In this document: positions 32,761 to 45,100 of the stretch, in pieces
Numbering within the stretch: the first letter of the stretch is position 1
Layout of the letters: every line of letters begins with the position of its first letter
Assembly (NCBI GenBank): GCA_021018815.1
Contig: JAITYX010000087.1
Location: 620,001-684,000, forward strand
DNA: 64,000 nucleotides
Direction: 5' to 3'
Origin: Talinum fruticosum
Taxonomy: Eukaryota; Streptophyta; Magnoliopsida; Caryophyllales; Talinaceae
Made by a program: the position numbers and the translations under genes
The notes under the pieces: generated by a model
Database searches by the model: none
What the model was told of the DNA's origin: nothing
What the model saw: only the letters and a program-made list of their open reading frames with translations

Positions 32761-33560
32761 TAGTACAAACAAATGTAATTGAATCTTGATCTAACTATGC
32801 AAGGATGAATTAATTCAAAATATGAAAATTTGATGGAGTATGGAGGTATAGTCATAAGTGTGAACTAAATGAAAATTGGGCTATGTTAAGTAATGGATTG
32901 AAATATAAAGTAAACTGTAAATTGGCTATGAAGTTGGAGGTTTTATTGGATTTAATACAAACCTTAGTCAAAGTGAGCTACACTGAGATAAAAAAATAAG
33001 TCAATAGGTGCTTAGATTATAAAGATACATGAATAATCAAATGTGTATTGATCTTAAAAAAGGTTTGGGATATTATTCAAAGTGGGATTTGGATTGAAAA
33101 GAGGTTTACAGCGTTAAATCGAGTTGAATGAGGGGAAAGAATAAAATTTTATAAAATCATTAAAGTTAGAAGTTGGAATGAATATGAGTCGCAAGTGGGG
33201 ATTACAGGAAATCAAAATGTGAAAAGGTTATCCAAAATCGCACGCAAGAGTAGCTAGCAAGCCTATTAATGCATAAATTAAATTTTTGTTTAGAAACAAA
33301 AAAATCAATGGGAATGGCACAAGTGAAGAAAATAGAGAAAAACCATATTTTAAAGGGAAGGGATCGATAAATCAAGGTATGTTACTACTTGTGCCTTTCA
33401 CAATGTTTAAATGTTCATTGGTTCTGTTAAAATGTTAACGAGTTCTCTTATTTAGTATTACTTGTTCATAAACGTTTGTTAACCAAACAAACTGTATTGT
33501 GCTCTCCCGATAATTTGGATCTTTATGTTTGAATTGTTTTAACCGAATTTGTGGCTACAA
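32761..33560. other. A-rich sequence, possibly a fragment of the same gypsy-type LTR
   Basis: No gene is recognised. The A-rich texture and the phrase AAGGTATGTTACTACTTG at 33375 resemble the right half of the LTR at 31400 (AAGGTACATTTATTGCTTG) and 39520. The boundaries are unclear. Confidence 0.4.
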
Positions 33561-33630
33561 ATGTAATGTATTAAGATCCCAACCCTGATTGAAAATCGAA
33601 AAGTTATGAAACGAAAATAAGAGTTTTTCA

Positions 33631-33631
33631 A

Positions 33632-33699
<68 letters not shown>

Positions 33700-33817
33700 C
33701 GATAAAAATAATAATAACGATAAGAATAATAATAAAAATAAGAATAATAATAATAATAACAATAATAATAACAATAACAATAAGAATAACAACAATAAGA
33801 ATAACAACAACAACAAC

Positions 33818-33897
<80 letters not shown>

Positions 33898-33898
33898 G
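33631..33898. repeat. long imperfect (AAT)n array
   Basis: About 90 trinucleotide units. Pure AAT blocks at both ends flank a centre with AAC, AAG, AAA and ACG variants. It yields meaningless poly-Ile, poly-Tyr and poly-Leu frames on the minus strand. Confidence 0.97.
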
Positions 33899-35370
33899 GC
33901 TCATGTTTATGTGTTGATGATGGACTAATGGGGTGATTGAATTGTAAACATATATATGTATACATTAGTTTAATTTATATAAGGCCTTGTTTGGTTGGCG
34001 AAAACTAGAATAGAACTTAATGTCCGAGGCTTTAAGTTCCTTTTGTTTGTTAAGAGTATTTTGAGGGTGGAACTTGAAATTTAAAGGTTTGAAGTTACCT
34101 TCAAAGCAAACAAATTTAAATCCCCCATTAGGAGGCGGATCAATTCTCAATCCCCCAAGGGATCAAATTATGATTATTAAAAAATAAAAACTAATCTAAT
34201 ATTAATTATTTTGCTCGTTGCCACACCGTCAAACCGTCGCAGGCCTCTATCCGCTGTCCGTCGTTAACTCGACCACATGTGCTAGACACCGGCTTTGACC
34301 CACGCTGGACACCATTGAGGCATGAAGTAAGTGTATCTCAACCCACTCTGGACACCATTGTTAATGGAACCTTTAGATGATGATGATGATGGGTTTAATG
34401 GAACCTCTAGTGTTTGTGGTTCGAGATGATTAAAATGATGTGTTGCACTGCTATTGCTTTCGTTTTTTTTTTTTTTTTTTTGTAATATACCATTAAATGT
34501 AGCTCATTATGTTATTCCTTTCTAGCTAAGCCAACATCCTAAGATAATTTCCCTTGTTTTTTGGTAATGAAAGTCAGTGAGTTTGGTACATATTTGAGAG
34601 GATAGGCCGTGACTAGGCAATGGAAAGTATGACTTCTAGTATTTCCTTGAGTTTTATATAGTGTATATGCAGGACAAAGTTACAGGAAAGAAAGTTGACT
34701 TTGGAATTGTGGGTCATCTGCCTCTTAGGGTTTAGTGGTGACGAATATGAAATTATCACATGCAAGGTGTAATTCCTAGAGATTACAAGGTGATACTATA
34801 TTTGGTATTGAGGATTTTTGACACCATGGACTTTAAAGTCTCTCTCACTCCTTTTTATGGGTTGTTTTTCCCTCCCTACAAATCTGATTATTTGTTGACA
34901 ATTTATACGCAAAGTTATGTGTGGTACAGGTAGTGTTGCCTAATCCTTGCCAGTGCGTAGTTGGATTATTCTTGATAGCTAATTGATTATGATTATTATA
35001 TTCTTTAATTAAGTGAGCATGTTTTGACTTAAATGGTTGGATCAGAAAAGTTATAACTAGTGTGGCAAGTAAAAACGACTGTGACTTAAATGGCTGGCTC
35101 AGGTTTATGGGTTGGCTTTTTTTCTAGTTATCTAATGTAGTTGAGCAGTTTTTGTAGCAAAAGTTTTTAATTTTAATCAGAATATGATTATGGTGGTGAT
35201 TTGTTTTATTTATACTTGTTTTATTTTGAATATGATTTTAACAGAAGATGGCTCCATCTCATTAGTTGTTGCTATTGCAGTTGCTTATCACCATTTTGCT
35301 TGTTATAAATATAGTAAATAAGATAATCTTTATGTTGTTTGTAATGGGTATTATCATGCATAAATAACAC

Positions 35371-36576
35371 ATGTTGAAATATGACAAAAGCGAAAGAAAG
35401 CGTCGTAGATTAGATAAGTTAAGTTCGCTTATTAAAGTGAATGATGTAGCGTGTAACAGCGAACTTCGTATGGATAGACGTTATTTTTACATTCTATGTG
35501 AGATGCTTAGGGATATAGGGGTTTGGTTGGAACTGAAATATGTCATTGGAAGATATTGTCACCATGTTTTTGTATACTCTAGCTCCTCAACTTAAGAATA
35601 GGACAATAGCGAGTTATTTTGAACGAAGTGGTGAAAGTGTGAGTAGGAACTTCGATAGTTATCTTATTGCAATGTTGAAGTTAAACACGCACTTGCTACA
35701 AAAGCTTATACCCATAACGGAAGATCATGAAGATTGTAGATGGAAATGTTTTAAGGTAAGAGGCCAACTTTTACACTTATTTCATAATAAACCTATAATG
35801 ACTTACGTGTCTAAGAAGTTGTCTATTATTTTTATTTTGTAGAATTGCGTAGACGGCTTAGATGGTACTTACATTAGTGTTCATGTATCCAAAAAGGATA
35901 TCCCAAGGTATCGGACTAGGAAGTGCACTATTGATATGAATGTGCTAGGTGCTTGCACACCTAATATGGAATTCATTTATGTGCTACCAGGTTGGTAAGG
36001 ATTCACACATTGCGGCCGTGTCCTTCGAGATGCACTTTCTAGGCCCCATGGTTTAAAGCTTCCATAGGGTAAAAATTATTAAGCACATAATTATTTTATA
36101 ATCACTATATCCTTATATAGTTAGCAATTTTTAGCTTCACATATGTCAAGGTACATATTATTTGGTATATGCTTGGATACACTAATTATGAGGGATTCTT
36201 GGCACCATATAGAGGTGACCGAGTATCACTTGAAAGAGTGGGGGATCGAAAACCAGTGATTGTAGAGGAATATTTCAACATGAAACACTCTAAAGCTAGG
36301 AATGTAATAGAGCGATGCTTTGGACTACTGAAAAGAAGATCCGGTATCCTTAGATCTCCTTCTTTCTTTCCTATATGCACACAAGGTCATATAATTCTAG
36401 CATTTACTCTACTACATAACCTAGTTCGAAAATATATGCCAACAGATTGTGGGGTGGATGTGGATAAAGAGGAGGACAAAGAAGATAGTAATGATGATAG
36501 TGGTGTTGAAGTTGAATATGTCACTCACATTTCAACCTCCAATGCTTGGACGAATTTTCGTAGTTTCTTGGCTTAA
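35371..36576 (+). pseudogene. Harbinger DDE transposase
   Basis: Pieces in order: RMDRRYFYILCEML and IVTMFLYTLAPQLKNRTI with FERSGESVSRNF (helix-turn-helix, 35371-35842). After a possible intron edge, NCVDGLDGTYISV gives the first catalytic Asp, and YVLPGW follows. The next stretch reads THCGRVLRDALSRPHG, where the family has a His-Asp-Ser run, so the second catalytic Asp is lost; a stop (TAA) also falls just after GW. Then NYEGFLAPYRG (36169 frame) and ARNVIERCFGLLKRR with the catalytic Glu. The C-terminus ends WTNFRSFLA. It would cut and insert the element together with the Myb-like partner. Confidence 0.88.
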
Positions 36577-36794
36577 ACATCATTCAAAAATTGGCGAACT
36601 AGATTAAATAGGAACACTTGACGTGTTAAGAGATTGATATTTTTCAATGCCCTTTTGTTTTCTTTAAATTGTTGAAGTTATTATGATGCATTATGTTTTA
36701 ATAGCCATAAGGTTATGTTATGTTGTGTTTTGTCACTTTTATTTCATGCTTATTTATATTTATGGATGTTATATATGATTTGATATAATATAGG

Positions 36795-37600
36795 ATGGAT
36801 TTTAACCAAACTAATCATGGTGCTAGTTCAATGGAACTTATCCAACATTCTCAAGGTGGAACTAGAATGGAAGTTAGCCAAAACTCTCAAGTTGGAAAAG
36901 GGAGAAACAAGAGCTTTTGGAGTAAGGAAGAAGAATAGGCCCTTATAGAAGGGTTGTTGGAGTTAAGTACTAATCCTCAATGGAAAGCTAAGGAGAGTTT
37001 CAAATGTGGGTGCTTGGTAAAATTAGAGAGCATGTTGAAAGATAAATTTCCCGAATGTGGTTTAAAGGCAAACCCTCACATGGAATCAAAACCCAAATGG
37101 TTTCGGACAAGTTTAATGTGATCAATGAGATGCTTCGTACTTCGGCTTTGCTTGGGATGACATAACCAAAATGATCAAGTGTGAAAGGCAATCTTACTAT
37201 GAGTTTTGTAAGGTAAATTTTCTACTTTGTCATTTATTATCTTTTTTAAGTTTTTATTACTTTGTGTGAGTCTCTTTGTTTGAGTTTTTGGAGGTTTTAG
37301 GCGTGAGTTTCTTCTTGTTTCTATTGGTTCAATTTTGTGCTTTCATAATTTTCTTTTTTAGAGCCATAAGAATGCAAAAGGATTGTGGGGTGTTCCTTTT
37401 CCATTTCTTAATGAGCTGGAGAATTTGGTGCTGATAGAGCTAATGGAGCTGCTTGTGAAGATTATGTAGAAGCTTATTCGGAGGAAGTTGTTCAAGAGCC
37501 TATCGATCTTAGCATGGATAGAGGAGATCTTAATGATGAGGAAGATGAGTCGATCCAATCTACTCAACCATCTCTACGCCTTTCCATAATGTGTCTTCTA
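36795..37600 (+). pseudogene. Harbinger Myb/SANT-like ORF
   Basis: Starts MDFNQTNHGASSMEL. A SANT/trihelix-like domain is visible: NKSFWSKEEE, an in-frame TAG, ALIEGLLELSTNPQWK, CLVKLESMLKDKFPECG and KANPHMESKPKW. After a frame change it continues to a GTAAAT donor near 37212. A second exon from about 37364 begins SHKNAKGLWGVPFPFLNELE. This matches the Myb_DNA-bind_3 type protein of plant Harbinger elements, which works with the transposase in DNA binding and nuclear import. Stops make it nonfunctional. Confidence 0.82.
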
Positions 37601-40314
37601 ACTTGTGTGCTATTACGAATGGCATGAATTCTCATCTTCTATGATCGCAAGTGCTTTGTTTACAACTCATGATCAAGTACTGATAGCTCGTGAAATAAAG
37701 ATTGATGAATAAAAGAAGAATTTGTTCAATAAAGTCATAAGCATCCCCGGACTCACTAGAATTGAAGCAATAATGGTTGTGAGGAAGTTAGCTTCGACAC
37801 AAGTAATCTTTCCATGTTTTATCAATGCCCCGATGATGAGTGGAAGAGAGATTTTATCCTCAACCTTGTTCACCTGTATATGCCTCCATCTTTAACATGC
37901 GTCATCACATCATGGTTATTTTGCTATCGAATAATTATATGTCACCTTGTATTCCTTCAATTTATACGGTGAACACAAACTTAATTTTACGATATTTGGT
38001 GTTTATATTGACTTATGATGAGATTATCAACTTAAATTTAGGATATTTAGTGTGTATTTTATAATGAGCCTATGAAGTCAATTTTAGGATATTTGATGTT
38101 TATGTTGACTTATGATGAGCCCATGAACTCAATTTTCATATATTTAATGTTTAGATGTTATAATAATGAACCTACATTGTAATCATCTTTTTATGTTATG
38201 TAAATTCATGAATTTCATTTATGTATTCAGTGGATACGCAAAAAAAAAAAAAAAAATTGTGAAGTGCTCAAAATTTTAAAAAAATGAACTAAGTCAATTT
38301 TTTTACCCTAAAGTCAAATATATATTACAAGAAAATATTTAAAATTAAAATAATTTTTAAATAATATCAATTTAAATTAATGAAAAGCAAAAAAATAGTT
38401 TTTAAATAAAAGTAAATTTAATCCCATTTCATAACATAAAACCAAACAACAGATACGGGAATTTGAATCCATCTAGTTACCAACCAAACACATGCACTCA
38501 AGATTCAAACCTCATACCTAACATCCCAAGAATCATTCTTTCATCTCATTCCATTCTACTTCTTCAAACCAAATAGGGCCTAAGTAAATATGGTTGAGCT
38601 TTGATATTTTGTAGTTTTAGAAAAAAAAATGATGAGATTATATTTAGGTGTGAATGACTATATCGAAATTGAAGGGTTTATGTAGAAAATGAGTTTTATT
38701 AGCTAAAATGTGGAGGGTTAAAGTAGCAAATTAAGCAATATAACTTGGATTGTGAAAGGAAATTAAAATGGCTATGGCGTCCCATGACTAAATTATCATC
38801 ATTAGTTGTTGGATTTTAATAGAGGAATGATGGTTGAAAGTCGTGTCGTTTTTAAGCAAGCAAGGTGCCAAAATGATTAATAAAGCATTGAAATTTTAAT
38901 GCAAATATGAGAACCATGTATTCATGAGATGGCTGAGAATAATGGACGGTAATTCTATATTGAGATTAAGGAATGATAATTCAAAGTGATAGTGCAAGTA
39001 GGAAGCGTTTATTGAAGTTAAATTGGATTAAACCGGTAAGACAGGATGATGGTTGTTTGGAAATAAGTATTATAATAAATAACTACTCATGGACGGAAAG
39101 TTAAGGTATCTTGATTAGCCATGTCAAGGAATCAATTGGTGGAAATTTTATTTAGTTGGTATAGTTGAGAAGGTATTTTGGTGTACTAGATTAAACGAAT
39201 AGTTCAGGTAAAATTAACCAAATTAAACATAGATCGGAGGTTAAGGCAACAAGTAACAAAGCTTGAGTTTCTAATGGAAGAACATGGAACTAAACCCATC
39301 AATTGCCACATACAAACTCAAATTATATCATTAATAGCTCAATTTTCGAATATGTACGAATATTGAGATAAAAAGGAAATAATATGAGAAGAGAATTGGA
39401 AATTAAAAATTTATAATATGGTTCAAAGACTAGTCATTGAAAAACTAGGTTCTCTTATGTCAATAGAAGTCGAATCGAAATTTTGCTACAAGGACAATCA
39501 ACATTACCAACTTAAGGTACGTTCATTGATCATACTCTTTAAGATTTCATTGGTAAATTAAAGTCCAATATGGCTAATATTGATAACAACAAAGAATTAT
39601 TTCAAATAGTATTTGTCATTATTAACGTGGACTCGCCCCATCAATTACTATTATTTGGTACTCATCAACATTCAGATTGGTTACATTGTACATGTTGGCC
39701 ACCTTCAACTAGACTTCCTAATAAGTCCGAGTGTGTGCATATGCTTTAGGGAAATCCGATGATCGTAGGAGTTCCACTCGGGTAATTAATCAACAACTAT
39801 TTTAAATTATTGTCTCTCCCTCATTTACAAATGAATTGAAATGAACGTGCTCAACTCAACAATTTAATAACTTTTATTTTACAGCATAATAGTGGACATA
39901 CCGAGCTTCGATTCACATTTCGAAATATTTTTCTTGTTTTATTTTAGGTAAAGATATTGAAGGTAACAAGCGATAGAAGAGTTTGTAAGTTCTACTTCGA
40001 GACTTAGGGGCACGTAGTGGTAACCATTCTGGGGTATTAAGGGTTAAGTGTCGTCGACCTAATTTATCGGATGTTAAAATGTACTTTTCTTTTATTTTTG
40101 TACAAGTTATAGTTTTTACTTTAGTTTGAGTTACTCATCGTTAAATGGTAATCAAATGTAACCAAGGTTAAATATATATATATATATATAACTCATTGGA
40201 AGCCTTGCCCATTCCGCTAGTAAAGGCGGTGGTGAAGACTCTTTGATCTTTTTCCGTTATGCTAATCATCGGCTAGCGGTTTGTTTAGACTAAAACGATG
40301 ATTATGGGTTGGTG

Positions 40315-40636
40315 CCATTATAGTTATGCTAGCCACACACTAAATGATGCTCAAGTGCACTATAGTGTCACTGAAAAAGAATTTTTGGCTTTGATATTTT
40401 TTTCAAAAGTTTAAATCTTATTTGATTAGATCACATGCTAATGTTTTATTGATCATTTTGCTCTAAAGCACCTTCTTTTAAAGAAGGATTCTAAACCCAA
40501 ACTTGCGAGATGAATTATGATTTTGTAAGAATTTGACTATGATTTTAAAGGCAGGAAGGGTTCTGAGAACCCTATTGCTGAACACCTATCTTAAATTGTC
40601 TATGATAGAAAGTTTGATATTTCTTAATGCTTTCTT
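40315..40636 (+). pseudogene. RNase H remnant of a plus-strand Athila-type element
   Basis: The plus-strand translation gives SYASHTLNDAQVHYSVTEKE, FALKHLLLKKDSKPKLARW and FDYDFKGRKGSENPIAEHLS, with stops in between. These are the middle and end of a gypsy RNase H. The element continues at 49405 beyond an inserted Ogre-type element. Everything upstream (gag to reverse transcriptase) is missing; the fragment abuts the gypsy-type LTR at about 40314. Confidence 0.82.
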
Positions 40637-40641
40637 ATAAG

Positions 40642-42632
40642 TGTAGAAACCACGGACGCCGTATGAAGACTGGACCCAAGCTTCCCCACAAATTGGTGGG
40701 ATTTTATCTTTTCGGAAATGATTTGATTTTTGAAAGTGGCGATAAATCTCTTATTAGGATTTCCGATTTTTATAATCCGATTTGGAATAAATTAAGTAAA
40801 ACCGAATGGCGATTTTATCAATCTTTCTATTTTAGAAATTATTTTAGAGGCCTTGGGATATTGTTTCATAACTAAAATATAAAAAATTAGAATTAATTTT
40901 AGTTCTGCCGAAGGACTTTTGGGCCAAACTAGTCCGAAAACACTTGGTTTGGACTAAAGTCTTTCCCATTGACCGTCCGGCGCTAGTGATAACTAGCGTC
41001 GTACAGTGGGCATCGCCGGTCGTGGGCCTAGATTGAGGTGATCAATCTCGGTCCATGTCCTAACTGTCAGATCTAAAACCCCTTTTTGTTATTTTTCAGT
41101 AAGAAATGCCGATAAGCAAATTAGGAGAAATAAATAAGAAAACAGAGTCGGCGATCGGTTTTAAGAACAAAAACTAACAAAAATGAAATAAAGAAATACT
41201 CTTCCAATGTTTGTATAGGAAAACTAAGCGTGGAAGAGGTTTAAAATTGACTTCATCGATCTAGAACCGAGAATCTAGATTCGGGGCGAGGGTACGACAC
41301 GTAAGGATAAGCCTTTCTGTTCCGCCGATCAAAAGACGACCTTTACTAATTTGAGAGGTGAGTTTATATACCGCATTAAAGACAGGCACACAACATAGTA
41401 AGATGCAAAATTTAAACAATCAAGGCATGCTAACGAAAGTGATAAAAGCATATATAAAAAGCGATAAAAGCATATATAAAAAGCAATAAATGAAAGCGAT
41501 AAAGAAACGAAAAGAAAAGCAAAAGAAACCGAAAACGAAAATAAAAAGGTTGCATCGGGCATGGAGGAATTAAATGCAATTACATCTTTTCTCTACAATA
41601 CTGAAAACGATAAATAACGAAATTAAATAAATCGTGGTTTGCAAGCCGATTTGGTACTCTCAAGTTGTCCCATCTCGCTGATATGGATCTCGAACTGGAT
41701 CCGAAAGCACGAAAGCGGTGACTAGATGAGGCTTTTTATGAGTTTTTGTGAAGGTAAGTAGGAAGATGTGTATGACTCGATGGAGTATTAGGGTTCAAAT
41801 GTTGTTTGTAATGTAGGCAAGATTAGCTGAATGGAGACCAAGAGATTAGAATAAATGAATATTCGAGTAACTCTTAATCAAACTTCAACAGACATAATGC
41901 ATAGGAAGAAGCCATGTCCCAAATGAGATCCTAAGCTCGTATTTATAGGAAATGATTACATCACAAATGACCTAGGATTTCGGTTTAAACAAGTGACTCG
42001 AAATGAGCGAGAAAATCGGCTAATATCACAAAAATCGGACAAAATAAGGCTTATATCGAATCTCGGAAATCGTGCAATAGCGCCAAACCTAAACGTTGTT
42101 GTACGGTCCCCGGCTCCTTCCGAGTCTGCGGCTAAACTTTGAGCCAAAACACAATGTTTGAGGGTAAAATCCCTAAAATGCGGCGCCAGGCCATAAGTGA
42201 CGCCATTTTGTGAAAATAAGCTCTGTGTCTCAATTGGACGTTTTGGAGAAAAACACAGGTGGTGATTTTTACCATGAAATGCGGCGCTAGCCATACGACG
42301 TCGTATGGATGAGTTTAGTTCCGTGTATTCGTTGAACGCCGATGATAAAACACGACGTTTTGAGTGCGGTAATGCCTTGTACGCGGTGTCGGACACTCGT
42401 TGACTCTGGAGGGTTAACCCGGGCTTTAAGCGACCAAAGAAAATTGATTTTTGGACCGACGCATGGCAAAAAGGTTTATTTTTGGTGCTAAAGGGTTTTT
42501 GTGATTTTCCGGCTTCTATCACGCCAATCGGATATCGACCGTGATCCAAATCCATAAATAGGACTAGATTTCATCATCGGGCCTATAAAATAAATAAAAG
42601 GGAAAAGGAATGATACTTTTTAAGTGTCTACG
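40642..42632 (-). repeat. 3' LTR of the Ogre-type element
   Basis: Starts TGTAGAAACCACGG and ends AAGTGTCTACG on the plus strand. It matches 47402-49404 along its length. It contains GC-rich CGGCGC patches around 40970-41020 and 42060-42300. Confidence 0.88.
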
Positions 42633-42648
42633 GTTAGCTCCCACTTTG
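42633..42648 (-). other. polypurine tract of the Ogre-type element
   Basis: On the minus strand AAAGTGGGAGCTAACC directly precedes the LTR start. Its composition and position fit plus-strand priming, though it is interrupted by CT. Confidence 0.6.
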
Positions 42649-42769
42649 ACCGAGTCCGAAAGACGAAGGTCAACATAGAAACTAAAGGGTACTTACCTGT
42701 TGCTTCGGATGCCGATTGAATTAATACGTTTAGAATTAGTCATCCCTTGACTTAAACTCTAACAAGGGA

Positions 42770-43500
42770 GCCTGGACTTAACCAATGGAGTCCGAAGTCC
42801 GGGTGGCTAATTCTCGAACTTGGCTAATTAAAGCCCTAAAGCTCGGATTGGTGTGCCTAAACTTAGACTTGACAAAGCCGACTTGAACCAAACGCGTCAA
42901 CCTCGAATGACCGGAAACCCAAACCGAACTAACATCCGAAACAATTGAACCGATTTTGACCGAAAACCGAAATGAACCTACCCGAAATCTAACGAACACG
43001 ATTTCGACCCGAACCGAAACTGAACCGACCTAAAATATGATTGACCGGATTACAAACTTAACCCAAAATGACCCGAACCGAATCGGACCCGAATCGATTT
43101 AACTCGAATAAAATTGACCCAACCCACATTTTTTTTATTGGCTCTCTCGAGATGGACTTTTGTGCCCTATAGCGATACAATTTTTTGGTGGGTTCAATTT
43201 TGAATCGATTTTGACCCAAAAAGTGACTCGATTATGGCTCGAAATTGACCCGATCCGAAATTAACCCGAATCGAACCGAACCCGACCCGAACGAAATTGA
43301 CCCAAAGTTGAACCGAATAGAAGTTGACCCAAACCAAAACCGAACAAACCCGAACGAGATCGACCCGAACCCGAAACCGAAGTTGACCCGAACCCGAAAC
43401 CGAAGTTGACCCGAACTCGAAACCGAACCGGACTCGAACAAGATCGACCCGAAGTTAACCCAAACCGAACTAACTCGAACCAAACCCGAACCGAATGACC
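42770..43500. repeat. CCGAA/GACCC-rich short-period repeats
   Basis: Many degenerate copies of GACCCGAACCGAA; a clear 23-bp unit (GTTGACCCGAACCCGAAACCG plus AA) recurs at about 43361-43430. The minus strand gives a Gly-Ser-Phe-rich open frame (SISFGSGSVRFG) that is a by-product of the repeat. The left edge (42770-42830) also has a diverged copy of the 43-bp unit found at 43867. Confidence 0.8.
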
Positions 43501-43519
43501 CGATTTCTAGGTATACCTA

Positions 43520-44252
43520 AACTTGACCATGTGCTTAGCTTGAACTTGACGAGGAAGCTTGAACTTGACTCAAGTAGTAAAGTCCGAAGTCTAGCGGGAG
43601 TGCTTGAACTTGACCACTTCTTGGATCCGAAGTTCAATGGAGTATCCTGAGCTTGGCTTGATTATCATCCCGAAGCTCGGATGAGGGGCCTAAACTTGAC
43701 CATACTTGGTCCGAAACTTAGCTAAAACTTTCTACACTAACAGCTTTGTTAGTTGATAATCGAATGTAAATAGTCTGTAAGTGTTACTGAGAAAATGATC
43801 TATAGCCATATCATGTTTCAGAGGTGTTGATTTGGCTATAAGGAGGTCCTGAAGAATGGGCTTGGTGTCCGAACCTTGACCGTTGTTGGGCCCGAAGCTC
43901 GACCGGTGCGTTTGAACCTTGACTGCTGCTGGGTCCGAGACTCGATTGGGATGTTTGAACCTTGACCGGTGTTGGGCCCGAGACTCGACTAGGGTGTCCG
44001 AACCTTGACCGATATTAGGCCCGAAGCTCGACTAGGGATGTCTAAACCTTAACCGTTGTTGAGCCCGAAGGTCGACATGAGTGTCCGAACCTTGACCACT
44101 ATTGGGTCCGAAGCTTGAAGGAGGTGTCCGAACCTTGACTACCATTAGGCCCGAAGCTCGACGAAGGTGTCCGAATCTCAACCGCTATTGGGCCCGAAGC
44201 TTGACAGGGTTGTCCGAACTTGCACCACTATTGGGTCCGAAGCTCGACTTTT
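43520..44252. repeat. 43-bp tandem array in the element's 3' region
   Basis: From 43867 to 44252 about nine units begin GTCCGAACCTTGACC and continue with GGGCCCGAAGCTCGAC, each 43 bp long. Diverged units are seen from 43520 to 43720 (GCTTGAACTTGACCACTTC and GGATCCGAAGTTCAATGG). The period is not a multiple of three, which argues against coding. On the minus strand it lies between gag and the 3' LTR, the region where Ogre-type elements are known to build tandem repeats. Confidence 0.9.
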
Positions 44253-45100
44253 ATCCACTTTTGTCGGAATAAGGATGGATGAACTAGACTTACTTGAGAA
44301 TCTGAATTTTAATGAGGTTATGTGCCCATGGGCTTTTATTTTGTGTGCTAATAGCTCCTTTGTTTATATGGTAGATGATTGGTGCCTCTTCCCGAGTATT
44401 CTTGGAGTTGTTGTATGTCCCTTTTGATCTTGAGCCCCCACATTCTTCTTGGTTATTTGTGTCTAGCTCTTCTCAAATGTCGGAGAGTTGGTCAACTTTT
44501 GAGGGAGATTCCCTTTGAAGGTAACTGATGCTGGTGACCTTCTCGGATGCCGACTTGATGGATAATGCTTGATGGAATAATTCCTTGTAGGGTGCTTTGT
44601 TATTAAGTTTTATACTTTTAGGAGTTTGACTCATGTAAAGGAGATTAATGTAAAACTCTATTCTAAAAACAAATGCATTCTTTTATTAAGATGATGCTAA
44701 AAGTTCAAAAAGACAAATACAAAATTGCACTTTTAGCCCCCACTCCCTAAGTAAAGCATAAAGAATGCGTCACTTGAACTGCGATGTGCTGCTACTAAAT
44801 GGTGAGCAATGGACTTGACGGTTAGGTGCTGAATCAGCATGGCATGTTTCTTGATTGATTTTTGCTCATTTGGCTATGGCAAAGTGGCTTCGATTTGGAA
44901 ATGGGAAATAAGAACAAGATTAGGTTTGGGGTCGGACCTCATGGGCTTCCTACATATCTCGCTATAGCGGAAATCGAGCCTTCGTAGTTCAAAAAGAAAG
45001 TATTATTTAGTTTTTTTTTTTTGGAAACAAGAAAAGGAAATGGACATAGAACGGATATGAAATAGGAAATGCACACTTTATTGGAATCCTTGATAAGTGG
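44253..45100. other. internal Ogre-element sequence without recognised genes
   Basis: Where an autonomous element would have pol, this stretch is AT-rich and has no domain that I recognise. T-rich and TTTGGAAAC-like tracts occur near 45010. Confidence 0.5.

Larger units (their letters stand above)
33983..38580 (+). mobile_element. PIF/Harbinger transposon with both ORFs
   Basis: Ends are GGCCTTGTTTGGTTGG and, reverse complemented, GGCCCTATTTGGTTTG, flanked by TAA on both sides (33980-33982 and 38581-38583). This is the Harbinger signature: a 3-bp TWA target and GGCC...TTTGGTT termini. Two plus-strand genes are present, a DDE transposase (35371-36576) and a Myb/SANT-like protein (36795-37600), the pair these elements need. 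Noncoding arms lie at 33983-35370 and 37601-38580. Both genes have stops or frame changes, so the copy is inactive. Confidence 0.9.
33560..40314 (+). mobile_element. third copy of the gypsy-type LTR, split by a Harbinger element
   Basis: Sequence on both sides of the Harbinger insertion (about 33560-33979 and 38584-40314) resembles the LTR at 15505-32161. It has an AAT array near the left end, an A-rich centre, and a right part with AGTCCGAGTGTGTGCATAT and GTTCCACTCGGGTAA matching 31600-31650. The left edge may be TGTAATGTATTAAG near 33562. The right edge is about 40314, where plus-strand RNase H sequence begins. No coding sequence of its own. Edges are approximate and no target duplication was confirmed. 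Confidence 0.5.

Noticed and set aside
33539..33965. Poly-Ile, poly-Tyr and poly-Leu open frames
   Set aside because: Pure products of the AAT trinucleotide array.
43232..43483. Gly-Ser-Phe-rich 83-codon frame
   Set aside because: Follows the CCGAA-type short repeat on the minus strand; no start context and no homology.
43867..44252. 43-bp regular array considered as CRISPR
   Set aside because: Units are contiguous with no unique spacers, and the sequence is plant retrotransposon DNA.
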